64,000 nucleotides of DNA from Nannocystis bainbridge (GTDB taxonomy: Bacteria; Myxococcota_A; Polyangia; Nannocystales; Nannocystaceae). The stretch covers positions 3,808,001 through 3,872,000 of the forward strand of contig NZ_JAQNDL010000001.1 in NCBI RefSeq assembly GCF_028368995.1, read 5' to 3'. This document shows, piece after piece, positions 1-6,924 of the stretch (its first letter is position 1; each line of letters begins with the position of its first letter). A program made the translations under genes and the position numbers. The notes beneath the pieces are model-generated. The model did no database searches. It had not been told where the DNA came from and saw only the letters and a program-made list of their open reading frames with translations.

Positions 1-373
1 GAAGACCAACCTCGTCTTCGCGCTGATCGTCTTCATCGTCTACAACGTCGCTGGCGTGGTGCGGAACGGCTTCGGCTACCTCGCTCACTTCCTCGGCCCG
101 AAGATCGGCGGGTTCCCCTGGCTGTTCTTCCTGTTCTTGCCGATCGAGATCGTCAGCCACCTGGCCCGTCCGGTCTCGCTGTCCTTGCGCCTCACCGGCA
201 ACATCGTCGCTGACCACAAGGTCGTCGGCGTGGTCGCCCTGATGGTGCCGCTGCTGGTGCCGCTGCCGTTCCTCCTGCTGGGTACGGTCGTGGCGATCGT
301 CCAGACCCTCGTCTTCACCTTGCTGACCATCATCTTCATCGGCCTCGCCGTCGAGCACGCCGAAGAGCACTGA
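1..373 (+). CDS. atpB: ATP synthase Fo subunit a, C-terminal part (5' end outside window)
   Basis: Membrane stator subunit that forms the ion half-channels against the c-ring. The reading frame enters at base 2 and gives about 123 residues to the TGA at 371-373; the N-terminal half is missing because the window starts inside the gene. The diagnostic motif LSLRLTGN lies in the penultimate helix. Its Arg corresponds to the essential Arg210 of E. coli subunit a. The surrounding sequence is strongly hydrophobic, as expected. A 41-nt gap separates it from atpE, the usual a-c order of Fo operons. Identification is secure; only the N-terminus is unseen. Confidence 0.95.
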   Translation, partial: KTNLVFALIVFIVYNVAGVVRNGFGYLAHFLGPKIGGFPWLFFLFLPIEIVSHLARPVSLSLRLTGNIVADHKVVGVVALMVPLLVPLPFLLLGTVVAIVQTLVFTLLTIIFIGLAVEHAEEH

Positions 374-414
374 GCCCCCTGTCCTCGCGGCCCTGGCCGT
401 TTCGGAGCTGTCCC

Positions 415-756
415 ATGCGCAACATCACCAAGATCGCCTCCTTCCTGTTCACCTTCCTCGTCCCCGCGATCGTCCTGGCCGCTCCCGCTGGTGCTGCCGA
501 GACCTCCGGCTCCGAGCGCTCGATCTACGGCTTCGCCATGGCGATCGCCATCGGCCTCGCCGCGCTCGGCGGTGGCCTGGGCCAGGGTCGCGCCGTCGCG
601 GCCGCCCTCGAGGGCATCTGCCGCAACCCGAACAGCGCCGGCAAGGTCCTCGTCCCGATGCTCCTCGGCCTCGCCTTCATCGAGTCGCTGGTCATCTTCG
701 CCCTCATCATCGCCTTCACCCTCGGCGGCTACGTCGCCCCGACGATCGGCGGCTGA
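415..756 (+). CDS. atpE: ATP synthase Fo subunit c, with N-terminal signal-like extension
   Basis: Rotor-ring proteolipid, 113 residues against the usual 70-90. Residues 1-28 look like a cleavable signal peptide (charged start, hydrophobic core, AGAA at the end), which explains the extra length. Two transmembrane helices follow, joined by the polar loop RNPNSAGK. The ion-binding carboxylate is the Glu of GLAFIES in helix 2. Helix 1 contains GQGRAV, so a Gln sits where the sodium-type c subunit of Ilyobacter has Gln32, and Glu is followed by Ser as in the Na+ signature. The Thr/Tyr positions of that signature are Leu/Phe here, so ion specificity is open. The upstream GGAG near 404 is a plausible ribosome site. 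Confidence 0.93.
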   Translation: MRNITKIASFLFTFLVPAIVLAAPAGAAETSGSERSIYGFAMAIAIGLAALGGGLGQGRAVAAALEGICRNPNSAGKVLVPMLLGLAFIESLVIFALIIAFTLGGYVAPTIGG

Positions 757-788
757 GCAGCCCCGAGCCGCTCCGGCTCTTCGGCCTC

Positions 789-826
789 CACGAGCCCCTC
801 GGACCTCGCGTCCGCGGGGCTTCGTG
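789..826 (+). terminator. Rho-independent terminator after atpE
   Basis: CACGAGCCCC at 789-798 pairs with GGGGCTTCGTG at 816-826 (one bulged base). GGAC/GTCC also pair inside the loop, and TTTAATT follows at once. It lies 33 nt past the atpE stop, the expected place for an ATP synthase operon terminator. Confidence 0.7.
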
Positions 827-850
827 TTTAATTCAGGCCTGACTTTTCGC

Positions 851-884
851 GCATGTCCGATGCGACATGTCCCATCGGACATCG
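851..884. repeat. CATGTCC dyad (two overlapping copies)
   Basis: ATGTCC-CATC-GGACAT at 867-882 is a perfect dyad with a 4-nt spacer. An overlapping CATGTC...GACATG pair lies at 852-869. It is a member of the dispersed family described in the findings, here in a gene-free region. Confidence 0.75.
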
Positions 885-948
885 CGGTCGACCTGCGCAT
901 CAGGAATGATCCCCCGGCGCACCCCGCCGAGCTGACCGCCGCGACCAC

Positions 949-1119
949 GCCCTCGTCGTCGCCCGCCTCCCGCTCGTCGCGCCACGACAACGCCCTCGTC
1001 GTCGCCCGCCTCCTGCTCGTCGCGCCGCGCCGACCCCTCGTCGTCGCCAGGCTCCCGCTCGTCGCGCCGCGACGACGCCCTCGTCGTCGCCAGCCTCCCG
1101 CTCGTCGCGCCGGGACGAA
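949..1119. repeat. 43-bp imperfect tandem repeat, four copies
   Basis: The start GCCCTCGTCGTCGCC recurs at 949, 992, about 1034 and 1077, so the period is 42-43 bases. Each copy continues with a CTCCCGCTCGTCGCGCC segment. The copies differ by a few substitutions. It lies between convergent genes and appears non-coding. Confidence 0.85.
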
Positions 1120-1279
1120 CGCCTCGTCTCGCCGGAACGAACGCCGAACTTTTCGCGAGAAAGCGTCTGTTCGGCGGCCAGCCCTGGCCGACGAACAGGC
1201 GCCGCCGATCGCCGCCTGGGCGTCCCTCGCAGCGGAGCCGAGGACGGCGGTCGGGCCTCTCACGGCTGCAGCCGTGCTC

Positions 1280-1381
1280 GGGGTTCGGGGGAGGGTCGGC
1301 GACGAATACGAGACAGGATGGCCGCGAGGAACGAGCGTCCATCCAGACGCTGAACTCGTCGCCGACCCTCCCCCGGACCCC
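1280..1381. repeat. Long inverted repeat, 26-nt arms
   Basis: The arm at 1280-1305 is the reverse complement of 1356-1381 over 26 positions with one mismatch (a G-U pair in RNA). The spacer is about 50 nt. It sits between the convergent ends of atpE and rimK, so it could act as a bidirectional transcription barrier or be the remnant of a small inserted element. No U-tract follows either arm. Confidence 0.8.
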
Positions 1382-1433
1382 TTGCGAGGCGCAGTCGGCA
1401 ATATGCGAAGCAGCCTGCCCCCCTCGAGCGAGC

Positions 1434-2345
1434 TCAGTAGGGACTGGGCATCTCGCTCTTGCGGTCCGCCCCCGCCACCGACCGCTCGATGTACTCGATG
1501 ATCGAGTCCGCCACATCGATCTCGGTCGTCCGCTCGATCCCCTCGAGCCCTGGCGAAGAGTTCACCTCGAGCACCACCGGACCGCGGCGGCTGCGGAGGA
1601 TATCGACCCCTGCCACCTTCAGTCCCAGGATCGCGGCGGCGCGGACCGCCGTCGAGCGTTCCTTCGGCGTCAGCTTGATCTTCGTCGCCTTCCCGCCGCG
1701 GTGGAGGTTCGAGCGGAACTCGCCTGGTGCGCCCTGGCGCTTCATCGCTGCCACCACCCGGTTGCCGATCACGAACGCCCGGATGTCCGCGCCTTCGGCT
1801 TCCTTCACGAACTCCTGGACCAGGATGTTCACGTCGAGCCCGCGGAACGCCTCGATCACGCTGCGAGCGGCTGCCGGCGTATCGGCCAGCACCACCCCGA
1901 TCCCTTGCGTCCCCTCGAGCATCTTCACCACCACTGGTGGTCCGCCGATCACCTCGAGCAGGCCCTCGATGTCCTTGATCGAGTGGCCGAACCCCGTGAT
2001 CGGCAGCCCGATGCCTTTCGCCGCCAGGATCTGCATCGTCCGCAGCTTGTCGCGCGAGCGCGAGATCGCCTGCGAGCGGTTCGGCGTGAACACCCCCATC
2101 ATCTCGAACTGGCGGACCACCGCCGTCCCGTAGAACGTATTGGAAGCCCCGATCCGCGGGATGATCGCGTCGACATCGCGCAGGTCTTCGCCGTGGTAGA
2201 CCACGTGGGGTCGGCTCGACGTGATGTTCATGTAGCAGCGCAGGTAGTCGACCACCTGCACCTCGTGCCCGCGATGCTCGGCCGCCTCGCGCAGGCGGCT
2301 GGTCGAGTACAGCGACCCGTCACGCGACAAGATCGCGATCTTCAC
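1434..2345 (-). CDS. rimK: RimK-type ATP-grasp ligase (ribosomal protein S6 glutamate ligase family)
   Basis: 303 residues, close to the about 300 of E. coli RimK, which adds glutamates to the C-terminus of ribosomal protein S6. The N-terminal pre-ATP-grasp part begins KIAILSRDGSLYST. The ATP-grasp lid GTQGIGVVL lies near residue 145 and the metal-binding LEVNSSPGLEGIE near the C-terminus. The GTG start overlaps the TGA of the upstream protease gene (GTGA), so the two are translationally coupled. The exact acceptor substrate cannot be told from sequence. An alternative is another alpha-L-glutamate ligase of the same family. Confidence 0.92.
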   Translation of the reverse strand: MKIAILSRDGSLYSTSRLREAAEHRGHEVQVVDYLRCYMNITSSRPHVVYHGEDLRDVDAIIPRIGASNTFYGTAVVRQFEMMGVFTPNRSQAISRSRDKLRTMQILAAKGIGLPITGFGHSIKDIEGLLEVIGGPPVVVKMLEGTQGIGVVLADTPAAARSVIEAFRGLDVNILVQEFVKEAEGADIRAFVIGNRVVAAMKRQGAPGEFRSNLHRGGKATKIKLTPKERSTAVRAAAILGLKVAGVDILRSRRGPVVLEVNSSPGLEGIERTTEIDVADSIIEYIERSVAGADRKSEMPSPY

Positions 2346-2794
2346 GACACCCTCCGCAGCTTGTGACCGCAGCAGAAGCTCCGCTGTGGGTCGACGAGGA
2401 AGCGCCCGCGCACGGCTTCGCGTCCGAGCAGCATACGAAAGCCGAGCAGCGCTCGGTTGGACAGCGTCAGCTCCACGTCGAACTCGAGCGAGCCGACGCG
2501 GATCGGCGTCTGCACCACGGGTCGCAGCTCGCTGTGGCCGCCGGAGGTCCGGACCACGCGCTCGTCGACCATCATCGCCTCCGACACCACGGCGTCGCCG
2601 TCGTGGTTCTGATGCGGATGGACGCGGAAGCGGACCCTCGCGTTCGGCAGCTTTTCGACGCCAAACGCGTGCAGAGCGGAGGTACGGGCCCCGGTATCGA
2701 CCTTGACCTTGAGCGCGCCGATCCCCAGATCGGGCAACGCCACCCACTCGCGCCAACCGAGCACCACCAGGGCATCGACCCCGAGCGTCGTCAT
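2342..2794 (-). CDS. rimB: RimB-like retropepsin-fold protease (Zn_protease family PF05618)
   Basis: 150 residues. The hallmark is VDTGARTSALHA near residue 26, a D-T-G active-site motif of the retropepsin-like 'ATP-dependent zinc protease' family. Genes of this family accompany rimK in many proteobacteria, where the protease trims or regulates the glutamate tail. ATG at 2794 was chosen because the homologous fold begins just after it (VVLGWREWV) and the codons upstream are Ser/Gly-rich junk overlapping a hairpin. The stop overlaps the rimK start. Confidence 0.85.
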   Translation of the reverse strand: MTTLGVDALVVLGWREWVALPDLGIGALKVKVDTGARTSALHAFGVEKLPNARVRFRVHPHQNHDGDAVVSEAMMVDERVVRTSGGHSELRPVVQTPIRVGSLEFDVELTLSNRALLGFRMLLGREAVRGRFLVDPQRSFCCGHKLRRVS

Positions 2795-2869
2795 CACCAC
2801 CACTCGCTTCACCTCGTCGGCGCGTGCGCCAGGGCTAACGCTTGCCGAACTCGATGATACGGTCAAGCA

Positions 2870-2910
2870 CACGCCCCCCGGCGCGACCGTAGCGCGCTGC
2901 GGGGGGCGTG
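2870..2910 (-). terminator. Strong GC hairpin between two minus-strand genes
   Basis: CACGCCCCCCG at 2870-2880 pairs perfectly with CGGGGGGCGTG at 2900-2910, and GCGC/GCGC pairs inside. It lies downstream of the small lipoprotein gene and upstream of rimB, so it may terminate the first. There is no U-run after it, so an intrinsic terminator is only a suggestion. Confidence 0.45.
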
Positions 2911-2949
2911 CGACCTCACGCTTTTTGGTGAGGTGGTGACTGTGTCTGC

Positions 2950-3381
2950 TCACTCGTCGGCGAACTCGACATCTTCGCCGTGCGTGTCACACGGACCGAG
3001 CTCCTCGGGCTCGGCTGCGAGCGCGTCGGAGGCCGGGGCGGGGACCTCGCCTGCGTGCGTCGGGCGCGGCCGGATCGTCAGCCCCTCGCGGGCGCCGAGG
3101 CCTTCCGTGTGAGTGAACACGAGCGGGTTGCGGAGCTCCTTCAGCCCCTCCGGGCGCTGGTGCGGCCGGTGCGTCAAGAGCCGCTCGTCGGTCAGCTCGA
3201 GCGGACCTGCCTCGAGCTCCGCATCGAGCGCATCGAGCTCCTCGGCGGACATCACCTCGAGGTCCTCGACCGTCACACCGAGCGACTCGTAGGTCGCGGC
3301 ATCGTCACAGCCGGGGGCGACGACGGTCGCGGCGGTGAGAGCGGTGAGGGTGAGCGTGCGGATACGGGTGAAGATCGACAT
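2950..3381 (-). CDS. Small secreted lipoprotein of unknown function
   Basis: 143 residues. Residues 1-24 form a signal peptide with a basic start and hydrophobic core, ending APGC, so Cys25 is a plausible lipidation site. The mature part is strongly acidic (many Glu/Asp, for example VEDLEVMSAEELDALDAE) with a Pro-rich middle and a CDTHGEDVEF tail. No known domain is visible. It stands alone, with an AT-rich dyad upstream. Confidence 0.65.
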   Translation of the reverse strand: MSIFTRIRTLTLTALTAATVVAPGCDDAATYESLGVTVEDLEVMSAEELDALDAELEAGPLELTDERLLTHRPHQRPEGLKELRNPLVFTHTEGLGAREGLTIRPRPTHAGEVPAPASDALAAEPEELGPCDTHGEDVEFADE

Positions 3382-3461
3382 GGCCGGGAATCCTTTTGTG
3401 GTCCGCTGCTGGACCGGGATGCCGCCCCCTTTACAATCCTCGCGCCGTCGCGTTTCTCCTT

Positions 3462-3477
3462 GAAATTATTCAATTTC
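3462..3477. promoter_or_regulatory. AT-rich dyad upstream of the small lipoprotein gene
   Basis: GAAATT-ATTC-AATTTC is a perfect 6-bp dyad with a 4-nt spacer inside a short AT-rich patch of a very GC-rich sequence. It lies about 80 nt upstream of the start at 3381. It may be an operator or part of a promoter; the regulator is unknown. Confidence 0.35.
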
Positions 3478-3536
3478 GCAGCGGAGCACCGATCGCCGCC
3501 GCAACACCCGTCGCCAGCGCTGCGGCCTGCCGCCGG

Positions 3537-4154
3537 CTACTCCGGTTGCCACGCGCGGCTCGCCGCCGCCGTGAACTCGGCGCGCCAGACCGGTCCGTGC
3601 ACCAGCAGCTCGAACGCCGCCGCTGCGAGCCCGAGCCCGAGCGCCACCAGCAGCCCGAGTCCGAGCGGCGCTGGCAGGCGCGAAAAGGGCGCCGTCAGCA
3701 CGCGCAGCCCCGGGATGAGCACCCCTGCCGCCGCCAGGTAATTGGCGAAGCCCATGCCGAACGAGAACCCGACGAACCACAGCAGCCGCTGTTGCGGCGG
3801 CCAGCCTGTCGGCGCCCGCGGGTCGACGATCCCCAGCGACACGTCGAACGCCTGCAGCGTCACCAGCCCGACGTACGTGAGCGCCAGCGCGAACGTGTAG
3901 CGCACCGGCCGCGAGTCGATCGCCATCCACCGCGGCATCCGGCGCGCGTGCTCCCCGTAGTCGAGGCGCCCCTCGAGCGCGCCGGCGACCAGCAGCAGCG
4001 GGAAGCAGGCCCACAGCATCGCCGCGTGGGCCTGCGCCGGGATTTGCCCGCCGAAGCCGTCGAACCGCGACAACACCATCGCCGCGAACACCAGCGCGAA
4101 CAGCCAGAACAGCGGCGCCACCGCGGCCGGCGCCAGGTCTTGCTTGCGGGCCAC
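3537..4154 (-). CDS. Polytopic inner-membrane protein, unknown function
   Basis: 205 residues with about five or six hydrophobic segments: near residues 10-30, 45-60, 88-108, 125-145 and 160-190. No catalytic motif is recognisable. It starts 3 nt after the stop of the YkgJ-type gene, so the two are probably co-transcribed. A soluble segment carrying ALEGRLDYGEHARRMPRW separates helices 2 and 3. Confidence 0.7.
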   Translation of the reverse strand: MARKQDLAPAAVAPLFWLFALVFAAMVLSRFDGFGGQIPAQAHAAMLWACFPLLLVAGALEGRLDYGEHARRMPRWMAIDSRPVRYTFALALTYVGLVTLQAFDVSLGIVDPRAPTGWPPQQRLLWFVGFSFGMGFANYLAAAGVLIPGLRVLTAPFSRLPAPLGLGLLVALGLGLAAAAFELLVHGPVWRAEFTAAASRAWQPE

Positions 4155-4157
4155 CGC

Positions 4158-4562
4158 TCACCCCGTCCGTCGGTTCATCGTCCGCCGCGTCGGGTACGGC
4201 AGCCCGGCCGCCGCGCGCAGCCCGGCGCAGATCTCGAGCGCGTCGCCTGGCCGCCACTTCATCGGAAACCCCACGCACTGCGTCGGCTTGAGCGCGTGCA
4301 CCTCGCAGGTGTTCTCCGGCGTCAGGTACACGCACGAGCGCAGCGCGTCCCCCTGGTCGATCAGACAGGTCGCCCCGTCCTCGCGCCGAACCGTATAACG
4401 GGCCAGGTACGCCGCTTCCTCCAGCCCCGCGTGGGCCGCCAGCCGCGTCACGTCGTCCGCCGTCAGGACCACGTCGCCGTCGCCGCGGCAGCAGTTGCCG
4501 CAGCGATGGCACGCGAACTCGGACACCTCGTAAGGCCACTCGCTCTCGGGGGGCGCCGCCAT
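4158..4562 (-). CDS. YkgJ-family cysteine-cluster protein
   Basis: 134 residues with the family signature CHRCGNCCRG near residue 18 (CxxCxxCC) and further Cys residues in SCVYLTPENTCEVHALKPTQCVGFP. This is the pattern of the PF03692 putative zinc or iron-sulfur cluster proteins (YkgJ/Flin-like). Their biochemical role is not established. It is the first gene of a two-gene unit with the membrane protein at 3537-4154. Confidence 0.85.
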   Translation of the reverse strand: MAAPPESEWPYEVSEFACHRCGNCCRGDGDVVLTADDVTRLAAHAGLEEAAYLARYTVRREDGATCLIDQGDALRSCVYLTPENTCEVHALKPTQCVGFPMKWRPGDALEICAGLRAAAGLPYPTRRTMNRRTG

Positions 4563-4714
4563 CGGCCGGACTATCGCCGCGCTCGCCGCCCGCGTCGAGC
4601 CCCCGCTGCGCCGCCTCGCTCACCCCGCGTCGAGCCTCCGCGGCGCCGCCACCGGCCGATCGCCGCCGCGCTCGTCGCCCGCGTCGAGCCCCCCGGGCGT
4701 GGCATCATCCGGGC

Positions 4715-6100
4715 GTGCTGCCTCGCCTGCTCCTCGCCAGCGCCATCCTCTCCGCCTGCGCCGCGAGGCCGGCGCCGCCGCCCCAGCCCGCGGCCGTATG
4801 TCCGGTCCCCGAGCGCGACGCCCCGCTCGTGCGCGCCGCCGACCTGTCCCCGGAGACAGCCGCCGCCGAGGCCCTCCTCCTGCGCAACGCCCGGCTCATC
4901 GACGGCAGCGGCGGCGCCCCGCAGCTCGGCGTCGACATCCTCCTCAAGGCCGGGCGGATCGCCGAGATCGGCAAGGGCCTCGCCGCGCCTGCTGGCGCCG
5001 CCGTCATCGACCTCGGCGGCCGCACCCTCCTGCCCGGCCTCATCGATGCCCACACCCACCTCCTCGGCCACATGCCCGCCTCGCACGCCGAGGCCGTCAT
5101 GCTCGAGGTCCAGGAGAGCGACGCCGACCTCGCCTTGCGCGGCGTCGCCCACGCGCGCGCCACCTTGCTGGCCGGCTTCACCACCGTGCGCGACGTCGGC
5201 GGCACCTTCGCCATCCGCAGCCTGCGCGACGCCATCGCCGCCGGACGGATCGCCGGCCCGCGGATCGTCGCTGCCAACCACGCCATCGGCATCACCGGCG
5301 GCCACTGTGACGACACCAACGGCCTGCGCCCCGAAGTCTTCGGCGGCCCGCCCGACTTTCGCGCCGGCATCGCCGACGGCCCCGACGACGTGCGCAAGGC
5401 CGTGCGCCACCAGATCAAGCTCGGCGCCGACGTCATCAAGGTCTGCGCCACCGGCGGCGTGCTCAGCTCCGGCGACGGCGTCGGCGACCCGCAGCTCACC
5501 CCGGCCGAGCTCACCGCCATCGTCGACGAGGCCGCCCGCGCCGGGCGCAAGGTCGCCGCGCACGCCCACGGCACCGAGGGCATCAAGGACGCCGTGCGCG
5601 CCGGCGTGCACAGCATCGAGCACGGCAGCCTGCTCGACGCCGACGCCATCGCCCTCATGAAGAAGAAGGGCACCTTCCTCGTGCCCACCGTCTACGTCGG
5701 CCGCGTCGTCGAGCAGGCCGCCGAGACCGGCAAGCTCGCGCCCGACAGCGCCGCCAAGGCCCGCTTCATCGCCCCGCGCATGCGCGACAGCTTCGCCCGC
5801 GCCGTCAAGGCCGGCGTCAAGATCGCCTTCGGCACCGACGCCGGCGTCTTCCCCCACGGCGACAACGCCCGCGAGTTCGCCGTCATGGTCGACCTCGGCA
5901 TGGCCCCCAAGGACGCCATCGTCGCCGCCACCCGCAGCGCCGCCGAGCTGCTCGGCCTGCGCGACCTCGGCCAGGTCAAGCCCGGCTTCATCGCCGACCT
6001 GCTCGTCGTCGACGGCGACCCCCTCACCGACATCCGCGTGCTCGAGCGCCCCGCGCTGGTCGTCCAGGGCGGTCGTCCCGTGCGGCCACCCGCCTGGTGA
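4715..6100 (+). CDS. Secreted lipoprotein amidohydrolase (imidazolonepropionase / Xaa-Pro dipeptidase-like)
   Basis: 461 residues starting at a GTG. The signal peptide LLLASAILSACAARP carries a lipobox with Cys15, so the enzyme is probably anchored in an envelope membrane. The metal-dependent hydrolase motifs appear in order: LPGLIDAHTHL (HxH), VIKVCATGGV (the Lys that is often carboxylated), KVAAHAHGTEG, HSIEHGS and FGTDAGVFPHG (the Asp ligand). This set and the ATGGV spacing fit the amidohydrolase group that includes bacterial Xaa-Arg/Xaa-Pro dipeptidases. The substrate cannot be deduced. The last codons are part of a degenerate tandem repeat that continues downstream. Confidence 0.88.
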   Translation: MLPRLLLASAILSACAARPAPPPQPAAVCPVPERDAPLVRAADLSPETAAAEALLLRNARLIDGSGGAPQLGVDILLKAGRIAEIGKGLAAPAGAAVIDLGGRTLLPGLIDAHTHLLGHMPASHAEAVMLEVQESDADLALRGVAHARATLLAGFTTVRDVGGTFAIRSLRDAIAAGRIAGPRIVAANHAIGITGGHCDDTNGLRPEVFGGPPDFRAGIADGPDDVRKAVRHQIKLGADVIKVCATGGVLSSGDGVGDPQLTPAELTAIVDEAARAGRKVAAHAHGTEGIKDAVRAGVHSIEHGSLLDADAIALMKKKGTFLVPTVYVGRVVEQAAETGKLAPDSAAKARFIAPRMRDSFARAVKAGVKIAFGTDAGVFPHGDNAREFAVMVDLGMAPKDAIVAATRSAAELLGLRDLGQVKPGFIADLLVVDGDPLTDIRVLERPALVVQGGRPVRPPAW

Positions 6101-6303
6101 TACCGAGCCTGCGGGTCGTCCAGGGCGGTCGTCCCGTGCAGCCATCCGCCTGTTGATGATGCCCCGAGCGTGCAGGAGGCCGCGCGCGCGTCGCCCAGGG
6201 CCGTCGTCCCGTGCAGCCGCCGCCTGAGCACGCCCCGAGCGTGCAGGGGCGCCCCGCGCGAGTCACCGGGCCGGTCGTCCCGTGCGGCCGCCCGCCTGGT
6301 GAT
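6060..6303 (+). repeat. Degenerate tandem duplication of the amidohydrolase 3' end
   Basis: The segment GGTCGTCCCGTGCGGCC, which encodes the last residues of the amidohydrolase, recurs downstream at about 6126, 6202 and 6273. Each copy is followed by a form of CCGCCTG and a GTGAT or TGAT. Two copies also carry CCCCGAGCGTGCAGG. The repeats fill the gap up to the Nudix gene. Confidence 0.75.
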
Positions 6304-6321
6304 GTGCCAAACTTCGCGCGC

Positions 6322-6924
6322 GTGCACTCCCTCCCGCGCGACCTCAGCCTGCGGCTCGACCCCATCGGCGACCCGTTGCCCGACCCCGCGCCGCTCCGCC
6401 ACGCGGCAGTGCTCGCCCCGATCTTGATCGAGGAGACCCCCGGCGACGGCCCCCGCCTCCTCCTCATCGAGCGCGCCGGCAACCTGCGCAACCACCCCGG
6501 CCAGATCGCCTTCCCTGGCGGCAAGCCCGACCCCGAGGACCGCGACCTCGTCGCCACCGCCCTGCGCGAGGCCTGGGAGGAGGTCGCCCTGCCGCCGGAG
6601 CGGGTCACCATCCTCGGCCGCCTCAGCCCCGTCCCCGTCCCCACCGGCTACCTCATCATCCCCTTCGTCGGCCTCGTCGACGGCCCCTTCGTCCCCACCC
6701 ACGCCGAGGCCGAGGTCACCGCCGTCCTCATGCCGTCCTTCCGCCGCGTCGCCGACCCCGCCCTCTACCGCTTCGCCGGCGAGCGCGAGTGGCAGGGCCA
6801 GCGCTACGAGCTGCACGAGTTCCAGATCCACGAACCCCCGCTGTGGGGCGCCACGGCCCGCATCGTCTACGACCTGCTGCAGCGCCTCGACCTCGCCCCT
6901 GCCCGCCCGCCCGAGGCGCCGTGA
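6322..6924 (+). CDS. nudL: Nudix hydrolase, CoA pyrophosphatase (NudL-like)
   Basis: 200 residues from the GTG at 6322; a GTG at 6304 is the alternative. Starts further upstream would translate the duplicated repeat and were rejected. The core LLIERAGNLRNHPGQIAFPGGKPDP leads into the Nudix box GGKPDPEDRDLVATALREAWEEV, whose REAWEEV carries the Mg2+-binding Glu residues. The NHPGQIAFPGG lead-in is typical of CoA diphosphatases, which hydrolyse CoA to phosphopantetheine and 3',5'-ADP. The usual final Gly of the box is Ala here. The stop overlaps the queG start by one base. Confidence 0.87.
   Translation: MHSLPRDLSLRLDPIGDPLPDPAPLRHAAVLAPILIEETPGDGPRLLLIERAGNLRNHPGQIAFPGGKPDPEDRDLVATALREAWEEVALPPERVTILGRLSPVPVPTGYLIIPFVGLVDGPFVPTHAEAEVTAVLMPSFRRVADPALYRFAGEREWQGQRYELHEFQIHEPPLWGATARIVYDLLQRLDLAPARPPEAP

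Larger units (their letters stand above)
757..1433. other. Intergenic region between convergent atpE and rimK
   Basis: No convincing gene in about 680 bases. Long open frames exist on both strands but are repetitive Arg/Ala/Ser-rich translations with no domain. In order the region holds the atpE terminator, a CATGTCC-family dyad at 851-884, a 43-bp tandem repeat at 949-1119, a perfect 16-bp palindrome CACGGCTGCAGCCGTG at 1261-1276, and a long inverted repeat at 1280-1381. Confidence 0.75.

Noticed and set aside
949..1119. CRISPR array
   Set aside because: Copies abut without unique spacers, and no cas genes are present.
85..1401. Long minus-strand open frame over atpB/atpE and the gap
   Set aside because: Antisense to certain genes, Arg/Gly/Ala-rich, no domain. 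Many such frames occur at this GC content, often starting MSxRT or holding CPxGH because the dyad repeat contains ATGTCC and TGTCC.
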